Assembly: GCA_003574785.1 (NCBI GenBank)
Contig: QORU01000002.1
Location: forward strand, 372,001-436,000
Direction: 5' to 3'
Length of the DNA: 64,000 bases
From: Taklimakanibacter deserti
Lineage (GTDB): Bacteria > Pseudomonadota > Alphaproteobacteria > Rhizobiales > Aestuariivirgaceae
Shown one piece after another: positions 1 through 8,698 of this stretch. The translations under genes were made by a program, and so were the position numbers. Each line of letters opens with the position of its first letter. Positions within the stretch are counted from its first letter, which is position 1. The notes beneath the pieces were generated by a model. The model made no database searches. It worked only from the letters and a program-made list of their open reading frames with translations, and was not told the origin of the DNA.

Positions 1-26
1 GCACTGAAAGGCCGGGAAGCGGCGCC

Positions 27-524
27 ATGAAAATCAGGAAGGCGACGCCTCGCGATGCCGAGCCGGCAAGCCTGGTGCTGAGGCGGTCGATCAGCGAGCT
101 GTGCGTGCGCGATCATGAGAACGATCCCCTCATCCTGCAGAGCTGGCTCACCAACAAGACGCCGGAAAAGTTCAGGGAATGGGCCGAAGCGGCGGAAGAC
201 TTCTGCTGCGTCGCGGTCGGCGACCAGGGCGCCATACTGGGTGTCGCCTATCTGGCGAGATCGGGCGAGATCAGGCTCAATTATGTCTCGCCCGACGCCC
301 GTTTTCAGGGCGTGAGCGGCGCCCTGATCGCCGCCATCGAGGCCGAAGCGATGCGCTGGGGGCTGACCCGGCTCTTCCTCAAGAGTACCGCCACCGCCCA
401 CCGCTTCTATCTGGAGCGCGGCTATAGGGATGAGGGCGCACCCGAGACGGACCGGCTCAGGGACAGTATCTACCCGATGGCGAAGCCGCTCGATTATAGG
501 GGCCGTTTAGGAAATAAAGCGTAA
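27..524 (+). CDS. GNAT-family N-acetyltransferase
   Basis: Predicted acetyl-CoA-dependent acyltransferase of 165 residues, the usual size of a single GNAT domain; the substrate cannot be told. The N-terminus (MKIRKATPRDAE) is a typical GNAT first strand. The acetyl-CoA loop lies at about residues 90-100 (RFQGVSGAL), where the common R/Q-x-x-G-x-G/A is present but slightly altered. The C-terminal motif HRFYLERGYR at about 125-134 is typical of motif B. It is read toward rpsF but is separated from it by 240 bases that hold a likely leader, so it is probably a separate transcript. Its own promoter lies outside the window. Confidence 0.85.
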   Translation: MKIRKATPRDAEPASLVLRRSISELCVRDHENDPLILQSWLTNKTPEKFREWAEAAEDFCCVAVGDQGAILGVAYLARSGEIRLNYVSPDARFQGVSGALIAAIEAEAMRWGLTRLFLKSTATAHRFYLERGYRDEGAPETDRLRDSIYPMAKPLDYRGRLGNKA

Positions 525-763
525 GCCTGCCCCGGCGCTTGCATTATGCCGGCTTTTCCGCCATAGAGCCCCCGCCAATTGGCTCCGGTTGGGGGCTGAA
601 CGGAAGGTCCACGGCCCAAAGGCCCTGGATAGGGGTTCGCCCCGGCTTCCCGTGTCTCCGCTCTTTCGAGAATCCGGTCTTTCGAGCCTTTCACGTTTTG
701 AGGGTTCGAAAGAGGCTCTGCATCGGGACCAATTGCCGAACGCAACTTTGAAAGGCTTGAAAC
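525..763 (+). promoter_or_regulatory. rpsF leader region with hairpin (possible S6/S18 autoregulatory element)
   Basis: This 239-base gap precedes rpsF. A weak promoter can be drawn at 539-567 (TTGCAT, 17-base spacer, CATAGA). Close to the gene, GAGCC at 684-688 pairs with GGCTC at 714-718, and TTTC at 689-692 pairs with GAAA at 708-711, leaving a two-base GA bulge. Many bacteria regulate rpsF-rpsR through a leader bound by the S6:S18 complex, so a regulatory role is reasonable. I could not match the known consensus by eye. Confidence 0.35.
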
Positions 764-1180
764 ATGCCACTTTACGAGCATGTGTTCCTGACCCGTCAGG
801 ACGCATCGAATGCGCAGGTTGATCAGCTGACTGATCAATTCAAGACCGTCATCACCTCGGGTGGCGGCAAGATCGGCAAGACCGAATATTGGGGCCTCAA
901 GTCCCTCACCTTCCGCATCAAGAAGAACCGGAAGGCGCATTACACCTATCTCGACATCGAAGCCCCGCCGGCGGCGATCGCCGAAATGGAGCGCCAGATG
1001 TCGATCAATGAAGACGTCATCCGCTTCATGACGGTCAAGGTCGACAAGCACGAAGACGGTCCGACCGCCATGATGAAGGCCGGCAAGCGCGAGGAGCGCG
1101 GTGGCGGCCGTGGCTTCGGCGGGCGCGGTGGACGCGGCTTCGACGATATGGACTTCTCGATGGACAGGGAGGCTAACTGA
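764..1180 (+). CDS. rpsF: 30S ribosomal protein S6
   Basis: S6 of the small ribosomal subunit, 138 residues, starting [15 protein letters not shown]. It binds 16S rRNA together with S18. The conserved core (residues 1-100) is followed by a Gly/Arg-rich tail ([18 protein letters not shown]) ending in an acidic stretch, an extension common in alphaproteobacterial S6. The stop overlaps the rpsR start (TGATG at 1178-1182), so the two are translationally coupled. Confidence 0.97.
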   Translation: MPLYEHVFLTRQDASNAQVDQLTDQFKTVITSGGGKIGKTEYWGLKSLTFRIKKNRKAHYTYLDIEAPPAAIAEMERQMSINEDVIRFMTVKVDKHEDGPTAMMKAGKREERGGGRGFGGRGGRGFDDMDFSMDREAN

Positions 1181-1428
1181 TGGCCCAGACTCAAGGCGGG
1201 CCGGCGCGCCGCCCCTTTTTCCGTCGCCGCAAGAGCTGCCCGTTCTCGGGCGACAATGCCCCGGCGATCGACTACAAGGACGTGAAGCTGCTGCAGCGCT
1301 TCATCTCCGAGCGCGGCAAGATCGTGCCGTCGCGCATCACGGCGGTCTCGGCCAAGAAGCAGCGCGAGCTCGCCCAGGCGATCAAGCGCGCGCGTTTCCT
1401 GGGCCTCCTGCCCTACGTGCTCAAGTAA
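1180..1428 (+). CDS. rpsR: 30S ribosomal protein S18
   Basis: S18, 82 residues, with the typical basic sequence [15 protein letters not shown] near the N-terminus and the S6/rRNA-binding core [19 protein letters not shown]. It partners S6 in the platform of the 30S subunit. It overlaps rpsF by one base. In many Hyphomicrobiales a DUF2232 membrane-protein gene sits between rpsR and rplI; here only 132 bases with a long hairpin are found. Confidence 0.97.
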   Translation: MAQTQGGPARRPFFRRRKSCPFSGDNAPAIDYKDVKLLQRFISERGKIVPSRITAVSAKKQRELAQAIKRARFLGLLPYVLK

Positions 1429-1440
1429 TCGCTTATTGGG

Positions 1441-1486
1441 AGCGTTCCCTTTTCGCCAAAGTCGAACAACTTTGGCGGGGAACGCT
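1441..1486 (+). promoter_or_regulatory. Long inverted repeat between rpsR and rplI
   Basis: AGCGTTCCC (1441-1449) pairs perfectly with GGGAACGCT (1478-1486). Inside it CGCCAAAG (1454-1461) pairs perfectly with CTTTGGCG (1470-1477). The result is a 17-bp hairpin with a four-base TTTT bulge on one side and an eight-base loop. No T-run follows, so it is not a standard terminator. It could set the rplI/rpsR ratio by RNA processing or attenuation, or be a small palindromic repeat element. Confidence 0.6.
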
Positions 1487-1560
1487 GCCGTGGTTGGGGC
1501 GGACACCCGATCCGCCTCTAACCCATCCTGAAGGATCGGGGACAGCAAAGGACACGAATT

Positions 1561-2148
1561 ATGGACGTCATTCTTCTCGAGCGCATCGGCAAGCTCGGTA
1601 ATATGGGCGAGGTCGTCAAGGTCAAGGACGGCTATGCCCGCAACTTCCTCTTCCCGCAGCACAAGGCGCTGCGCGCGACCGAGGCCAACAAGGCCAAGTT
1701 CGAGCGCGACCGCGCCACGCTCGAGGCCAAGAGCGAAGAGCGCCGCAAGGCCGCCATGGGCGACAGCGGCAAGCTCGAAGGCAAGAGCTTCATCATCCTG
1801 CGCCAGGCCGGCGAATCGGGCCAGCTCTATGGCTCGGTCTCGACCCGCGACATCGCGGAAATCGCCTCGACCGCCGGTATCCCGGTGTCTCGCAATCATG
1901 TGCTGCTCGACACGCCGATCAAGACCATCGGCCTCTATACGGTGCAGATCGCCCTCCATCCCGAGCTCTCCGTTCCGGTGACCCTCAATGTCGCCCGCTC
2001 TCAGGACGAGGCGGATGCCCAGGCGCGCGGCGAGGTCCTCACCGGTCCCGTCTCCGAACGCGCCGAGGCGCTCGCCGCCGCCGAGGAGCTGTTCGAATCG
2101 GAAGCTGCGGCCGAGGCCGCTACCCCGGAAGAGACGGAAGAGAAATAA
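1561..2148 (+). CDS. rplI: 50S ribosomal protein L9
   Basis: L9 binds 23S rRNA and bridges toward neighbouring ribosomes. The 195-residue product has the classical N-terminal domain ([19 protein letters not shown], then GYARNFLFP), a central helix and the C-terminal domain. After that comes an acidic Ala/Glu-rich extension of about 45 residues ending EETEEK, common in alphaproteobacteria. It is the last gene of the ribosomal operon and is followed by a strong terminator. Confidence 0.97.
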   Translation: MDVILLERIGKLGNMGEVVKVKDGYARNFLFPQHKALRATEANKAKFERDRATLEAKSEERRKAAMGDSGKLEGKSFIILRQAGESGQLYGSVSTRDIAEIASTAGIPVSRNHVLLDTPIKTIGLYTVQIALHPELSVPVTLNVARSQDEADAQARGEVLTGPVSERAEALAAAEELFESEAAAEAATPEETEEK

Positions 2149-2171
2149 TCCCGTTCAAGCGGCGTGATCAG

Positions 2172-2205
2172 AAGGGCTCCGCCGACCGCGGGGCCCTTTT
2201 CTTTT
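2172..2205 (+). terminator. Rho-independent terminator of the rpsF-rpsR-rplI operon
   Basis: AAGGGCTCCGC (2172-2182) pairs with GCGGGGCCCTT (2188-2198) as an 11-bp stem with one G-T wobble and the loop CGACC. TTCTTTT follows. It lies 23 bases after the rplI stop. Confidence 0.9.
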
Positions 2206-2369
2206 CGGCCCGGCGCGCCCTGTTTCCCTGCGGCACCGCCTCCACGGCCATGCATTGAGGCTATGCCCCCCTGCAATGTTGCGGGCCTTCACTTATCCGT
2301 CAAACTGCGTTTACTATGCGGGGGGAACCACGTTCCGGCTCGGGGGCCGGGAGAGCGGGAGACTGAGGA

Positions 2370-3626
2370 ATGTTTGCAGCTTTAAACCAGGCTTTGAAGA
2401 AGCTGGTTCTGACCGGCCATCTCACCGTGACGAACGCCAATGGGCGAAAGCACGTCTATGGCGATGGATCAGGCAAGCCGGCAGGCTTCAAGATCGTCAA
2501 CCGGGCGGCGCCCATGAAGATCCTGCTCGATCCCGACCGGTTCTTCGGCGAAGCCTACATGGACGGCGGCATCGAGGTCACCGAGGGCACCATCTACGAC
2601 GTGCTCGAAGTGCTGCTGCAGAATGCCGAGCATCGTCCCGTGCCCGGGGCCGCCAAGCTCTTCAACAATATCCGTATCGCGATGAAGCGGCTCGACCAGT
2701 ACAATCCGGTCGGCAAGGCGAAGGCCAATGTCGCCCATCACTATGATCTGTCGGGCGCGCTCTATGATCTCTTCCTCGACCGCGACCGGCAATATTCCTG
2801 CGCCTATTTCGAGACGCCCGATGCCTCGCTCGAGGACGCCCAGCTCGCCAAGAAGCGCCATCTCGCGGCCAAGCTCAATATCAAGCCCGGCATGAAGGTG
2901 CTCGATATCGGATCGGGCTGGGGCGGGCTCGGCCTCTATCTCGCCGAGACCTGCGGCGCCAAGGTGACCGGCGTCACCCTCTCGGAAGAGCAGCACAAGA
3001 TGTCGATCGAGCGCGCGCGCCAGCGCAGCGTCTCCAATACAGTCGATTTCCGCCTGCTCGACTACCGTCATCTCGATGAGCCTTTCGACCGCATCGTCTC
3101 GGTCGGCATGTTCGAGCATGTCGGCGTCGGCCACTACCGGGAATTCTTCCGGAAGTGCCGCGCACTCCTCAAGGACGACGGCATTGCCGTCTTGCATTCG
3201 ATCAACCGCTCGGACGGACCCGGCGCCACCAGCGCCTGGACCAAGAAGTATATCTTCCCCGGCGGCTATATCCCTGCCCTTTCCGAGGTGCTGCCGCATA
3301 TCGAGAAGAGCGGGCTCTATGTGACCGACATCGAGATCCTTCGCCTGCACTATGCGCAGACCTTGCGCGAATGGGGCAAGCGTTTCGCCGCCAACCGGCA
3401 CCGCGCCAAGGCCATCTATGACGAGCGTTTCTGCCGCATGTGGGAGTTCTATCTGGCGGGGGCTGAAACCGCCTTCCGCTATTCGGGCATGAACAACTTC
3501 CAGATCCAGTTCGCGCGCAACCAGCATGCGCTGCCGCTGACCCGCAACTACATGATCACCGAGGAAGAGCGGTTGCGCGCGATCGACACCAAGAACCCGA
3601 AGCTCAAATCGGTTCCGGCGGAATAG
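2370..3626 (+). CDS. cfa: Cyclopropane-fatty-acyl-phospholipid synthase
   Basis: SAM-dependent enzyme that adds a methylene bridge to unsaturated acyl chains of membrane phospholipids. The 418-residue length fits the family. An N-terminal lipid-binding region is followed by VAHHYDLSG (121-129), QYSCAYF (141-147) and the SAM-binding loop VLDIGSGWGG (177-186); further on come GMFEHVG and FPGGYIP. GGGAG eight bases before the ATG serves as the ribosome binding site. Upstream (2324-2336) lies the small palindrome GGAAC-CAC-GTTCC. It is expressed alone, after the rplI terminator. Family members are often induced in stationary phase or acid stress. Confidence 0.93.
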   Translation: MFAALNQALKKLVLTGHLTVTNANGRKHVYGDGSGKPAGFKIVNRAAPMKILLDPDRFFGEAYMDGGIEVTEGTIYDVLEVLLQNAEHRPVPGAAKLFNNIRIAMKRLDQYNPVGKAKANVAHHYDLSGALYDLFLDRDRQYSCAYFETPDASLEDAQLAKKRHLAAKLNIKPGMKVLDIGSGWGGLGLYLAETCGAKVTGVTLSEEQHKMSIERARQRSVSNTVDFRLLDYRHLDEPFDRIVSVGMFEHVGVGHYREFFRKCRALLKDDGIAVLHSINRSDGPGATSAWTKKYIFPGGYIPALSEVLPHIEKSGLYVTDIEILRLHYAQTLREWGKRFAANRHRAKAIYDERFCRMWEFYLAGAETAFRYSGMNNFQIQFARNQHALPLTRNYMITEEERLRAIDTKNPKLKSVPAE

Positions 3627-3636
3627 CCTGGAACAC

Positions 3637-3650
3637 GGCCAAATTTGGCC
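3637..3650. promoter_or_regulatory. Palindrome upstream of first caspase-TPR gene
   Basis: The perfect 14-bp palindrome GGCCAAATTTGGCC lies 60 bases before the start of the first caspase-like gene, preceded by GGAAC at 3630-3634. A related element, GGCGCAATTTTGCC, also preceded by GGAAC, lies at 14909-14922 before the second caspase-like gene. A possible promoter follows: TTGATC at 3650-3655, an 18-base spacer, then TAAACA. Role unknown. Confidence 0.4.
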
Positions 3651-3709
3651 TTGATCGCGCCGCAACGGCACGCCTAAACAGCCGTGACGGAAATGTTCAA
3701 GGCGGCCGC

Positions 3710-6700
3710 ATGATGTCGAGTGTCCTGATCCGCAAGTCGCAAGAAGCCGTTACCGCTCTTGTGGCGGTGATCTTCGCGTTGTGCCTTGCGCTGACGGCGC
3801 GCGCCGAGGAAGCGAAGACCCTCAAAGGTGTGGCCCTCGTCATCGGGCAATCCAAATACGCCCATATCACGCCGCTCGCCAATCCGGCCAATGATGCGCG
3901 CGAAATGTCGAAGCTCCTCACCGACATGGGCTTCGATGCGAGGAGCGTCAGCGACCGCGATGCCGCGAAGCTCGGCCGCGACCTTGAGCGTTTCGCCGAG
4001 GATGCCGAGGGCGCCGATGTCGCCTTCCTCTATTATTCGGGCCATGGCATCGAGGCGGGTGGCGAGAACTACCTCATCCCCGTCGATGCCGACGAGGCTT
4101 CGCTCGGCGATGCCGGCGAAAAGCTCGTCTCGCTGTCGGCGGTCATCGAGAAGCTCAAGCAGACCGTGCCCGTGGCTATCGTCCTGCTCGATGCCTGCCG
4201 CACCAATCCCTTTCCGCCCGGAGCGCAAATCAAGGCGACGCCGGCAAGTGCCGGCCAGCCGATCACCGCGGGCGGCCTCGGCGCGCCGCGTGGCGCCAGC
4301 GTGGTCGGGGAGCAAGCCCCGGCCTCGGACAATCTCGGCACGGTGATCGGCTTTGCCGCCGAGCCCGGGCGTCCCGCGCTCGATGGCGGCGAAGGCGGCA
4401 ACAGTCCTTATGCGGCAGCCCTGCTGCGCCATCTCTCGGCGATGAAAGGCGCCGAGCTCTCCGCCGTCATGCGCATGGTGACGGAGGAAGTCTACCTCTC
4501 GACCGAGACGCGCCAGCGGCCCTGGGTGAATGAGAGCTTGCGCCGTCTTCTCTATCTGGGGGTCGCGCCCGACGAGCCTCAAGGCGAGGAAGGCCTTATC
4601 ACCGGCGAGCGCCGGCAGCTCCTCCTCACCATTGCCGATCTGCCGGACCTCGAACGCCGGCAGGTCGAGACCATCGCCAAGGCGGATGGCGTGCCGATGG
4701 ATGCGCTCTATGGCATCCTGCGCGCGCTCGGCGCCAAGGACATGCCGAAGGATCCCGAAGCCCTCGAAACGCTGCTCAAGGCGCAGGCCGACAAGCTCAA
4801 GAAGATGATGGCCGAGCGCGAAGCGCTCAATTCGGAAGACCCTGAGATCAAGCGGCTGGCCGATGCCGCCGATCGGGCCATCAAGCAGGGTGCCATCGCC
4901 ACGGCGCGGCAGTTCCTCGATGATGCCGTGAAGCGGGTCGAGGCGACGGCGGGCGCCGTCGATGCGGCCGAGGAAGCGGTGAAGAAAAAGCGCCTGACGG
5001 ACGCCGCCGTCTATGCGCGGCGCGCCGAAGCATCCACGCTCGCCTTCGATCATCTGGCCGCGGCCCGGGACTATGCCAAGGCCTTCTCGCTCGCCGAGAA
5101 ATGGGACGAGAAGCTCAAATGGAACTACAAAAATTTGGAAGCCGAAGCGCTCAATACGCATGGCAATGAAAAGGGCGACAATGTCGCGCTCGAGAAGTCG
5201 ATTGCGACCTATGAAGAGCTCCTGTCCTTCATCCCCAACGGTGAGAAAAATGACGATTGGGCCATAACCCGCAACAATATGGGCGTCGCCTATCAGACGC
5301 TGGGTGAGCGCGCGAGTGACAGCAAGAGGCTCGAACAGGCAGCGCAGATCTTTCGCGACTCCTTGCAAGTCCTGACCCGCGAGCACGATCCAGCCAATTG
5401 GGCAGTGGCCCAGAACAACCTCGGTAACTCGCTTGTCGCTCTCGGACAGCGCGAGAATGGCCCGAAGTCGCTGGAACAGGCTGTGGCGGCATTCCGCGCC
5501 GTGCTCGAAGTCAGGAGCCGCGACAAGCAGCCCGTGGAATGGTCGGAGTCGCAGAACAATCTTGGCCTCGCCCTCTATTCGCTGGGCGAGCGGGAAAGCA
5601 ACGATGCAAGGCTCGTCGAAGCCGTGGCGGCCTATCGCGCAGGGCTCGCAGCGATCAGCCGCGACAAGGAGCCGTTGCGCTGGGGCATGCTGCAGAATAA
5701 TCTCGGCAACACGCTCAACACGTGGGGTGCCCGCAAGAACGACATTGCCATGCTCAAGGAAGCGGCCGGCGTGTTCCGGGCCGCTCTCGAGGTGCGCACC
5801 CGCGAGCGAGTCCCGGTGCAGTGGGGCAACAGCTTGGTCAATCTCGGCAATGTCCTCTACAATCTCGGCATGCGCAGCGGCGGCACGGCCGAACTGGAAG
5901 AGGCGGCAAAGGCCTATCGCGATGCGAGCCTCGAACTGACGCCCGAGCGCACGCCGATAGGCTGGGCCTCGGTGCAAAACAACCTCGGCGGCACCCTGCA
6001 GCAAATCGGCACCCGCACCCAGGACGCGACGCGCTTGGAAGAGGCGGTTGTGGTCTATCGCGGCCTGTTCGACGTCTACAAGCGTGAGAATCTGCCGCTC
6101 GACTGGGCGGCGACGCAGCTCAATCTCGGCAATGGCCTGCAGACTTTGGGCAAGCTCAGCAATGATGCCGGCAAGCTCAACGAAGCCGTCGCAGCCTACC
6201 AGGCGGCACTCGGTGAATACACCGCCGAACGCACGCCCATGCCATGGGCCACGGCGCAAAGCATGATGGGCACGGCGTTGGAGGCCATCGGCTTCGCCGG
6301 CGGCGGCCCAGAGAAGCTCAAGGAGGCCGTCGCGGCCAAGCGCGCGGCGCTCACTGTCCTGACCAAAGACAATGCCCGGCTCGAATGGGCTCAGGCCCAG
6401 TTCAACGTCGGCAACTCGCTCAACATGATCGGCAATTTCGAGAAGGGCACGGAGAGCTTCGAAGCCGCGATCACCGCCTTGACGGCGGCACTCGAGGTCT
6501 ACACGCTCGCGGATATGCCGCTGCAATGGGGGATGGCGCAGAACGGCATTGGGGATTCCTATTGGGGCCTGGGCACGCGGCGGAACGACAGACAAGCGTT
6601 CGAGACTTCACTCGCCCAGTTCGAGAAGGCCAAGGAAGGTTTCGCCAAGGGCGGCATGGCCGCCATGGCGGCGCTGGTCGACAAGAAGATCGCTATCATC

Positions 6701-6724
6701 AAGGAATCGCTGGCGGCGAAATAG
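3710..6724 (+). CDS. Exported caspase-like (peptidase C14) protein with ten 47-residue TPR-like repeats
   Basis: Large protein (1004 residues) of the caspase/metacaspase fold. A signal peptide (about residues 1-32, hydrophobic core then ARA-EE) predicts export to the periplasm or beyond. The protease domain carries the catalytic pair: His112 in YYSGHGIEAGGENYLIP and Cys163 in LLDACRTNPF. A helical linker (about 290-510) follows. Then come ten repeats from Trp517 onward, each 47 residues with the pattern W-A-x-x-Q-N-N-L-G ... E-A-V-A-A-Y-R-A-A-L, a TPR-like helix pair that probably binds partner proteins. It is the first of three paralogues in the window (see 14958 and 17978). It is convergent with a TetR gene. 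Substrate and trigger are unknown. Confidence 0.85.
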   Translation: MMSSVLIRKSQEAVTALVAVIFALCLALTARAEEAKTLKGVALVIGQSKYAHITPLANPANDAREMSKLLTDMGFDARSVSDRDAAKLGRDLERFAEDAEGADVAFLYYSGHGIEAGGENYLIPVDADEASLGDAGEKLVSLSAVIEKLKQTVPVAIVLLDACRTNPFPPGAQIKATPASAGQPITAGGLGAPRGASVVGEQAPASDNLGTVIGFAAEPGRPALDGGEGGNSPYAAALLRHLSAMKGAELSAVMRMVTEEVYLSTETRQRPWVNESLRRLLYLGVAPDEPQGEEGLITGERRQLLLTIADLPDLERRQVETIAKADGVPMDALYGILRALGAKDMPKDPEALETLLKAQADKLKKMMAEREALNSEDPEIKRLADAADRAIKQGAIATARQFLDDAVKRVEATAGAVDAAEEAVKKKRLTDAAVYARRAEASTLAFDHLAAARDYAKAFSLAEKWDEKLKWNYKNLEAEALNTHGNEKGDNVALEKSIATYEELLSFIPNGEKNDDWAITRNNMGVAYQTLGERASDSKRLEQAAQIFRDSLQVLTREHDPANWAVAQNNLGNSLVALGQRENGPKSLEQAVAAFRAVLEVRSRDKQPVEWSESQNNLGLALYSLGERESNDARLVEAVAAYRAGLAAISRDKEPLRWGMLQNNLGNTLNTWGARKNDIAMLKEAAGVFRAALEVRTRERVPVQWGNSLVNLGNVLYNLGMRSGGTAELEEAAKAYRDASLELTPERTPIGWASVQNNLGGTLQQIGTRTQDATRLEEAVVVYRGLFDVYKRENLPLDWAATQLNLGNGLQTLGKLSNDAGKLNEAVAAYQAALGEYTAERTPMPWATAQSMMGTALEAIGFAGGGPEKLKEAVAAKRAALTVLTKDNARLEWAQAQFNVGNSLNMIGNFEKGTESFEAAITALTAALEVYTLADMPLQWGMAQNGIGDSYWGLGTRRNDRQAFETSLAQFEKAKEGFAKGGMAAMAALVDKKIAIIKESLAAK

Positions 6725-6734
6725 GCCCCCAGCC

Positions 6735-7403
6735 CTATGACCGGCGTCCGGCCCGGCGCTTCGCCGGAACCGGCCGGTCGGCCGCGAAAGCATGCTCGAC
6801 GATGCGCGAGAAGGCCATGTAGAGCTTCTCTAGACGGTCGAAGCTTCCGGCATCCTGGGTGATCGGCGAGGCGCTGTTGGCGATGCTGACCAGGAGCACG
6901 GCGACGTCGCCGACCGGCATCCAGCCGGCATATTCGTTGCGCGCCTTGGCCTGCTCGATGGCGGCGGTGATGATGGCGTTCAGGTCCTTCTCGAAACGCT
7001 GCAGCATCTCATGGCATCCGGGGCTCAGCGCATCGCCATCCTGGCGCATGCGCGCGATGAGGCTCCAGGGCCGGCCGCTCTGCCCTTTCGGATTGTAGCG
7101 CTGATAGCGCTGACGGCTGTAGTCGATCATGGTGGCAAGCTTGCTCGCCAGTGCGAGACCGGGCTGCGCCCACAGATCGCGCAAGGCCGCGGTCGTCGCC
7201 TCGACATAGTCGCCCAGCACCTCCTCCACCAGGGCCTGCTTGTTGCCGAAGTGGTAATGGATATTGGCGCGGGTGATGGCGAGGCTCTCGGCGATGTCGC
7301 CGAAGCTCACACCGCGATAGCCATGCTGGATGAAGAGATCGAGCGCCAGCGCCTTGATCCGCGCCCGCATCGATGATGCCTCCTCGCTGCGACTTCCTAT
7401 CAT
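6735..7403 (-). CDS. TetR/AcrR-family transcriptional regulator
   Basis: Predicted dimeric repressor of 222 residues. The N-terminal helix-turn-helix is clear (ALDLFIQHGYRGVSFGDIAESLAITRANIHYHFGNKQALVEEVL), followed by a divergent ligand-binding domain. The ATG at 7403 is chosen; an in-frame TTG at 7424 lacks a ribosome binding site. It is divergent from the ABC/amidohydrolase operon. The 98-base gap holds a perfect 22-bp palindrome that overlaps promoters for both directions, so it most likely represses itself and that operon until a ligand binds. Confidence 0.9.
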   Translation of the reverse strand: MIGSRSEEASSMRARIKALALDLFIQHGYRGVSFGDIAESLAITRANIHYHFGNKQALVEEVLGDYVEATTAALRDLWAQPGLALASKLATMIDYSRQRYQRYNPKGQSGRPWSLIARMRQDGDALSPGCHEMLQRFEKDLNAIITAAIEQAKARNEYAGWMPVGDVAVLLVSIANSASPITQDAGSFDRLEKLYMAFSRIVEHAFAADRPVPAKRRAGRRS

Positions 7404-7436
7404 CCGCGAAATGCTCTCGCTCAACCCGCCGTCACG

Positions 7437-7471
7437 TTGACTCTATACTTACTTACTAGTAAGTAAGTCAA
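7437..7471. promoter_or_regulatory. TetR operator (22-bp perfect palindrome) within divergent promoters
   Basis: ACTTACTTACT at 7447-7457 is followed directly by its exact reverse complement at 7458-7468. On the minus strand a promoter reads TTGACT (7466-7471), an 18-base spacer that is almost wholly the palindrome, then TATAGA (7442-7447). On the plus strand TTGACT lies at 7437-7442 with the palindrome where the -10 region would be. A dimer or pair of dimers bound here would block both directions. Confidence 0.8.
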
Positions 7472-7521
7472 AAATCAATGCGCCGTGGCAATGCCAGCGA
7501 CGGCTAAGCAGGGAGAGCGAC

Positions 7522-8682
7522 GTGAACGAATTTCTGAAGAATTTTCTCGACAGCAAGCTCAATGAGGATGTGAGCCGCCGGCGGTTCATCCAGGGTGCGG
7601 CGGGCCTCGCCACGCTGACCGTGCTCGGCGCGCCCCTCGCCTCGGCCGAAGAGAAGAAGCTCGGCGGCCCCTTGAACTTCCTCGGCTGGGACGGCGAGCA
7701 TGGCGGCAATGTCGCCAAGGAATTCCTCGCCAAGAACAATATCCAGATGCAGGCCGCGTTCCAGTCGGCGGCGGATGAGGCGCTCACCCGTTTCAATACC
7801 GGCGGCCGTGGGTCGATGGACCTTCTCACCCCCAACAAGGATTTCCAGCGCGCCATCCTCGCCTCCAATGTCGAGCTCTTCCAGCCGCTCGACATGAGCC
7901 GGATCCCGAGCGCCCAAGGCCTCTTCCCGGCCTTCAAGGATGCGCCCTGGCTCACGCGTGAGGGCAAGACCTATGGCATCCCGATGATCTGGGGCGATGA
8001 GCCTTGCGTCTACAATCCCGCCAAATGGGACGCGATGCCCGAGAAATATACCGACTTCGCCGATCCGAAATACAAGGGCGAGCTGGTGCTGCTCGATGAT
8101 CCCTTCGGCAACATCTGGCTCTATGCCACTTCCCTCGGCTTCAAGGAGCCGAGCCGGCTCACCCAGGCGCAACTCGACCAGGTGGTCGAGACGATGCTGA
8201 AAATGAAGCCCAATGTCGTGACTATTGGCGCCTCGCATGGCGACATGGCGGACGTCATGGTGCGCGGCGACGCTTCGCTCGGCATCGGCGGCTGGGCCTA
8301 TCAGACGCTCATCGCCAAGGACAAGGGCGTCAAGCTCGTGGTCGGCTCACCCTCCAAGGACGGCACCTTCTTCTGGTCGGACGCCTATGCCATCGCCGTC
8401 GATGCGCCCAATGTCGATAATGCCTATGCCTTCATCGATTTCATCACCCAGGCGGAATCGAATGCGGCATTGGCCAAGGAACTGGGGTCGGGCTGCACGG
8501 TGGAGAAAGCCTTCGACATCCTCGATCCGAGCGTCAGGGACATCTATCCTTACGACAATGTGCGCCAGCCGGGCGGCGGCATTCTCGGCACCCAGATCGT
8601 CGTTCCGCCGCAGAAGGCCGAGGGTGATATCGTAGGGGCACCCGCCTGGGTCGAGGCGTGGCAGAAATTCAAGGTCGCCTGA
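7522..8682 (+). CDS. ABC transporter substrate-binding protein, PotD-like, Tat-exported
   Basis: Periplasmic binding protein (386 residues) of the spermidine/putrescine type. The start is GTG with GGGAGA six bases upstream. The N-terminus has a twin-arginine signal (SRRRFIQG at 18-25, then a hydrophobic stretch to ASA at 40-42), so it is probably exported folded. The mature part begins GGPLNFLGWDGEHGGN, as in this family. It leads a compact operon with two permeases and four catabolic enzymes. The ligand is unknown; the enzymes downstream argue for a nitrogen-containing compound or a modified amino or sugar acid rather than a simple polyamine. Confidence 0.88.
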   Translation: MNEFLKNFLDSKLNEDVSRRRFIQGAAGLATLTVLGAPLASAEEKKLGGPLNFLGWDGEHGGNVAKEFLAKNNIQMQAAFQSAADEALTRFNTGGRGSMDLLTPNKDFQRAILASNVELFQPLDMSRIPSAQGLFPAFKDAPWLTREGKTYGIPMIWGDEPCVYNPAKWDAMPEKYTDFADPKYKGELVLLDDPFGNIWLYATSLGFKEPSRLTQAQLDQVVETMLKMKPNVVTIGASHGDMADVMVRGDASLGIGGWAYQTLIAKDKGVKLVVGSPSKDGTFFWSDAYAIAVDAPNVDNAYAFIDFITQAESNAALAKELGSGCTVEKAFDILDPSVRDIYPYDNVRQPGGGILGTQIVVPPQKAEGDIVGAPAWVEAWQKFKVA

Positions 8683-8698
8683 GGCGCGAAATCTGGGT

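Noticed and set aside
3674..6595. Very long open frame (973 codons) on the minus strand opposite the first caspase gene
   Set aside because: It mirrors the repeat array of the plus-strand gene in high-GC DNA; no domain, no ribosome binding site, and the plus-strand protein has clear motifs.
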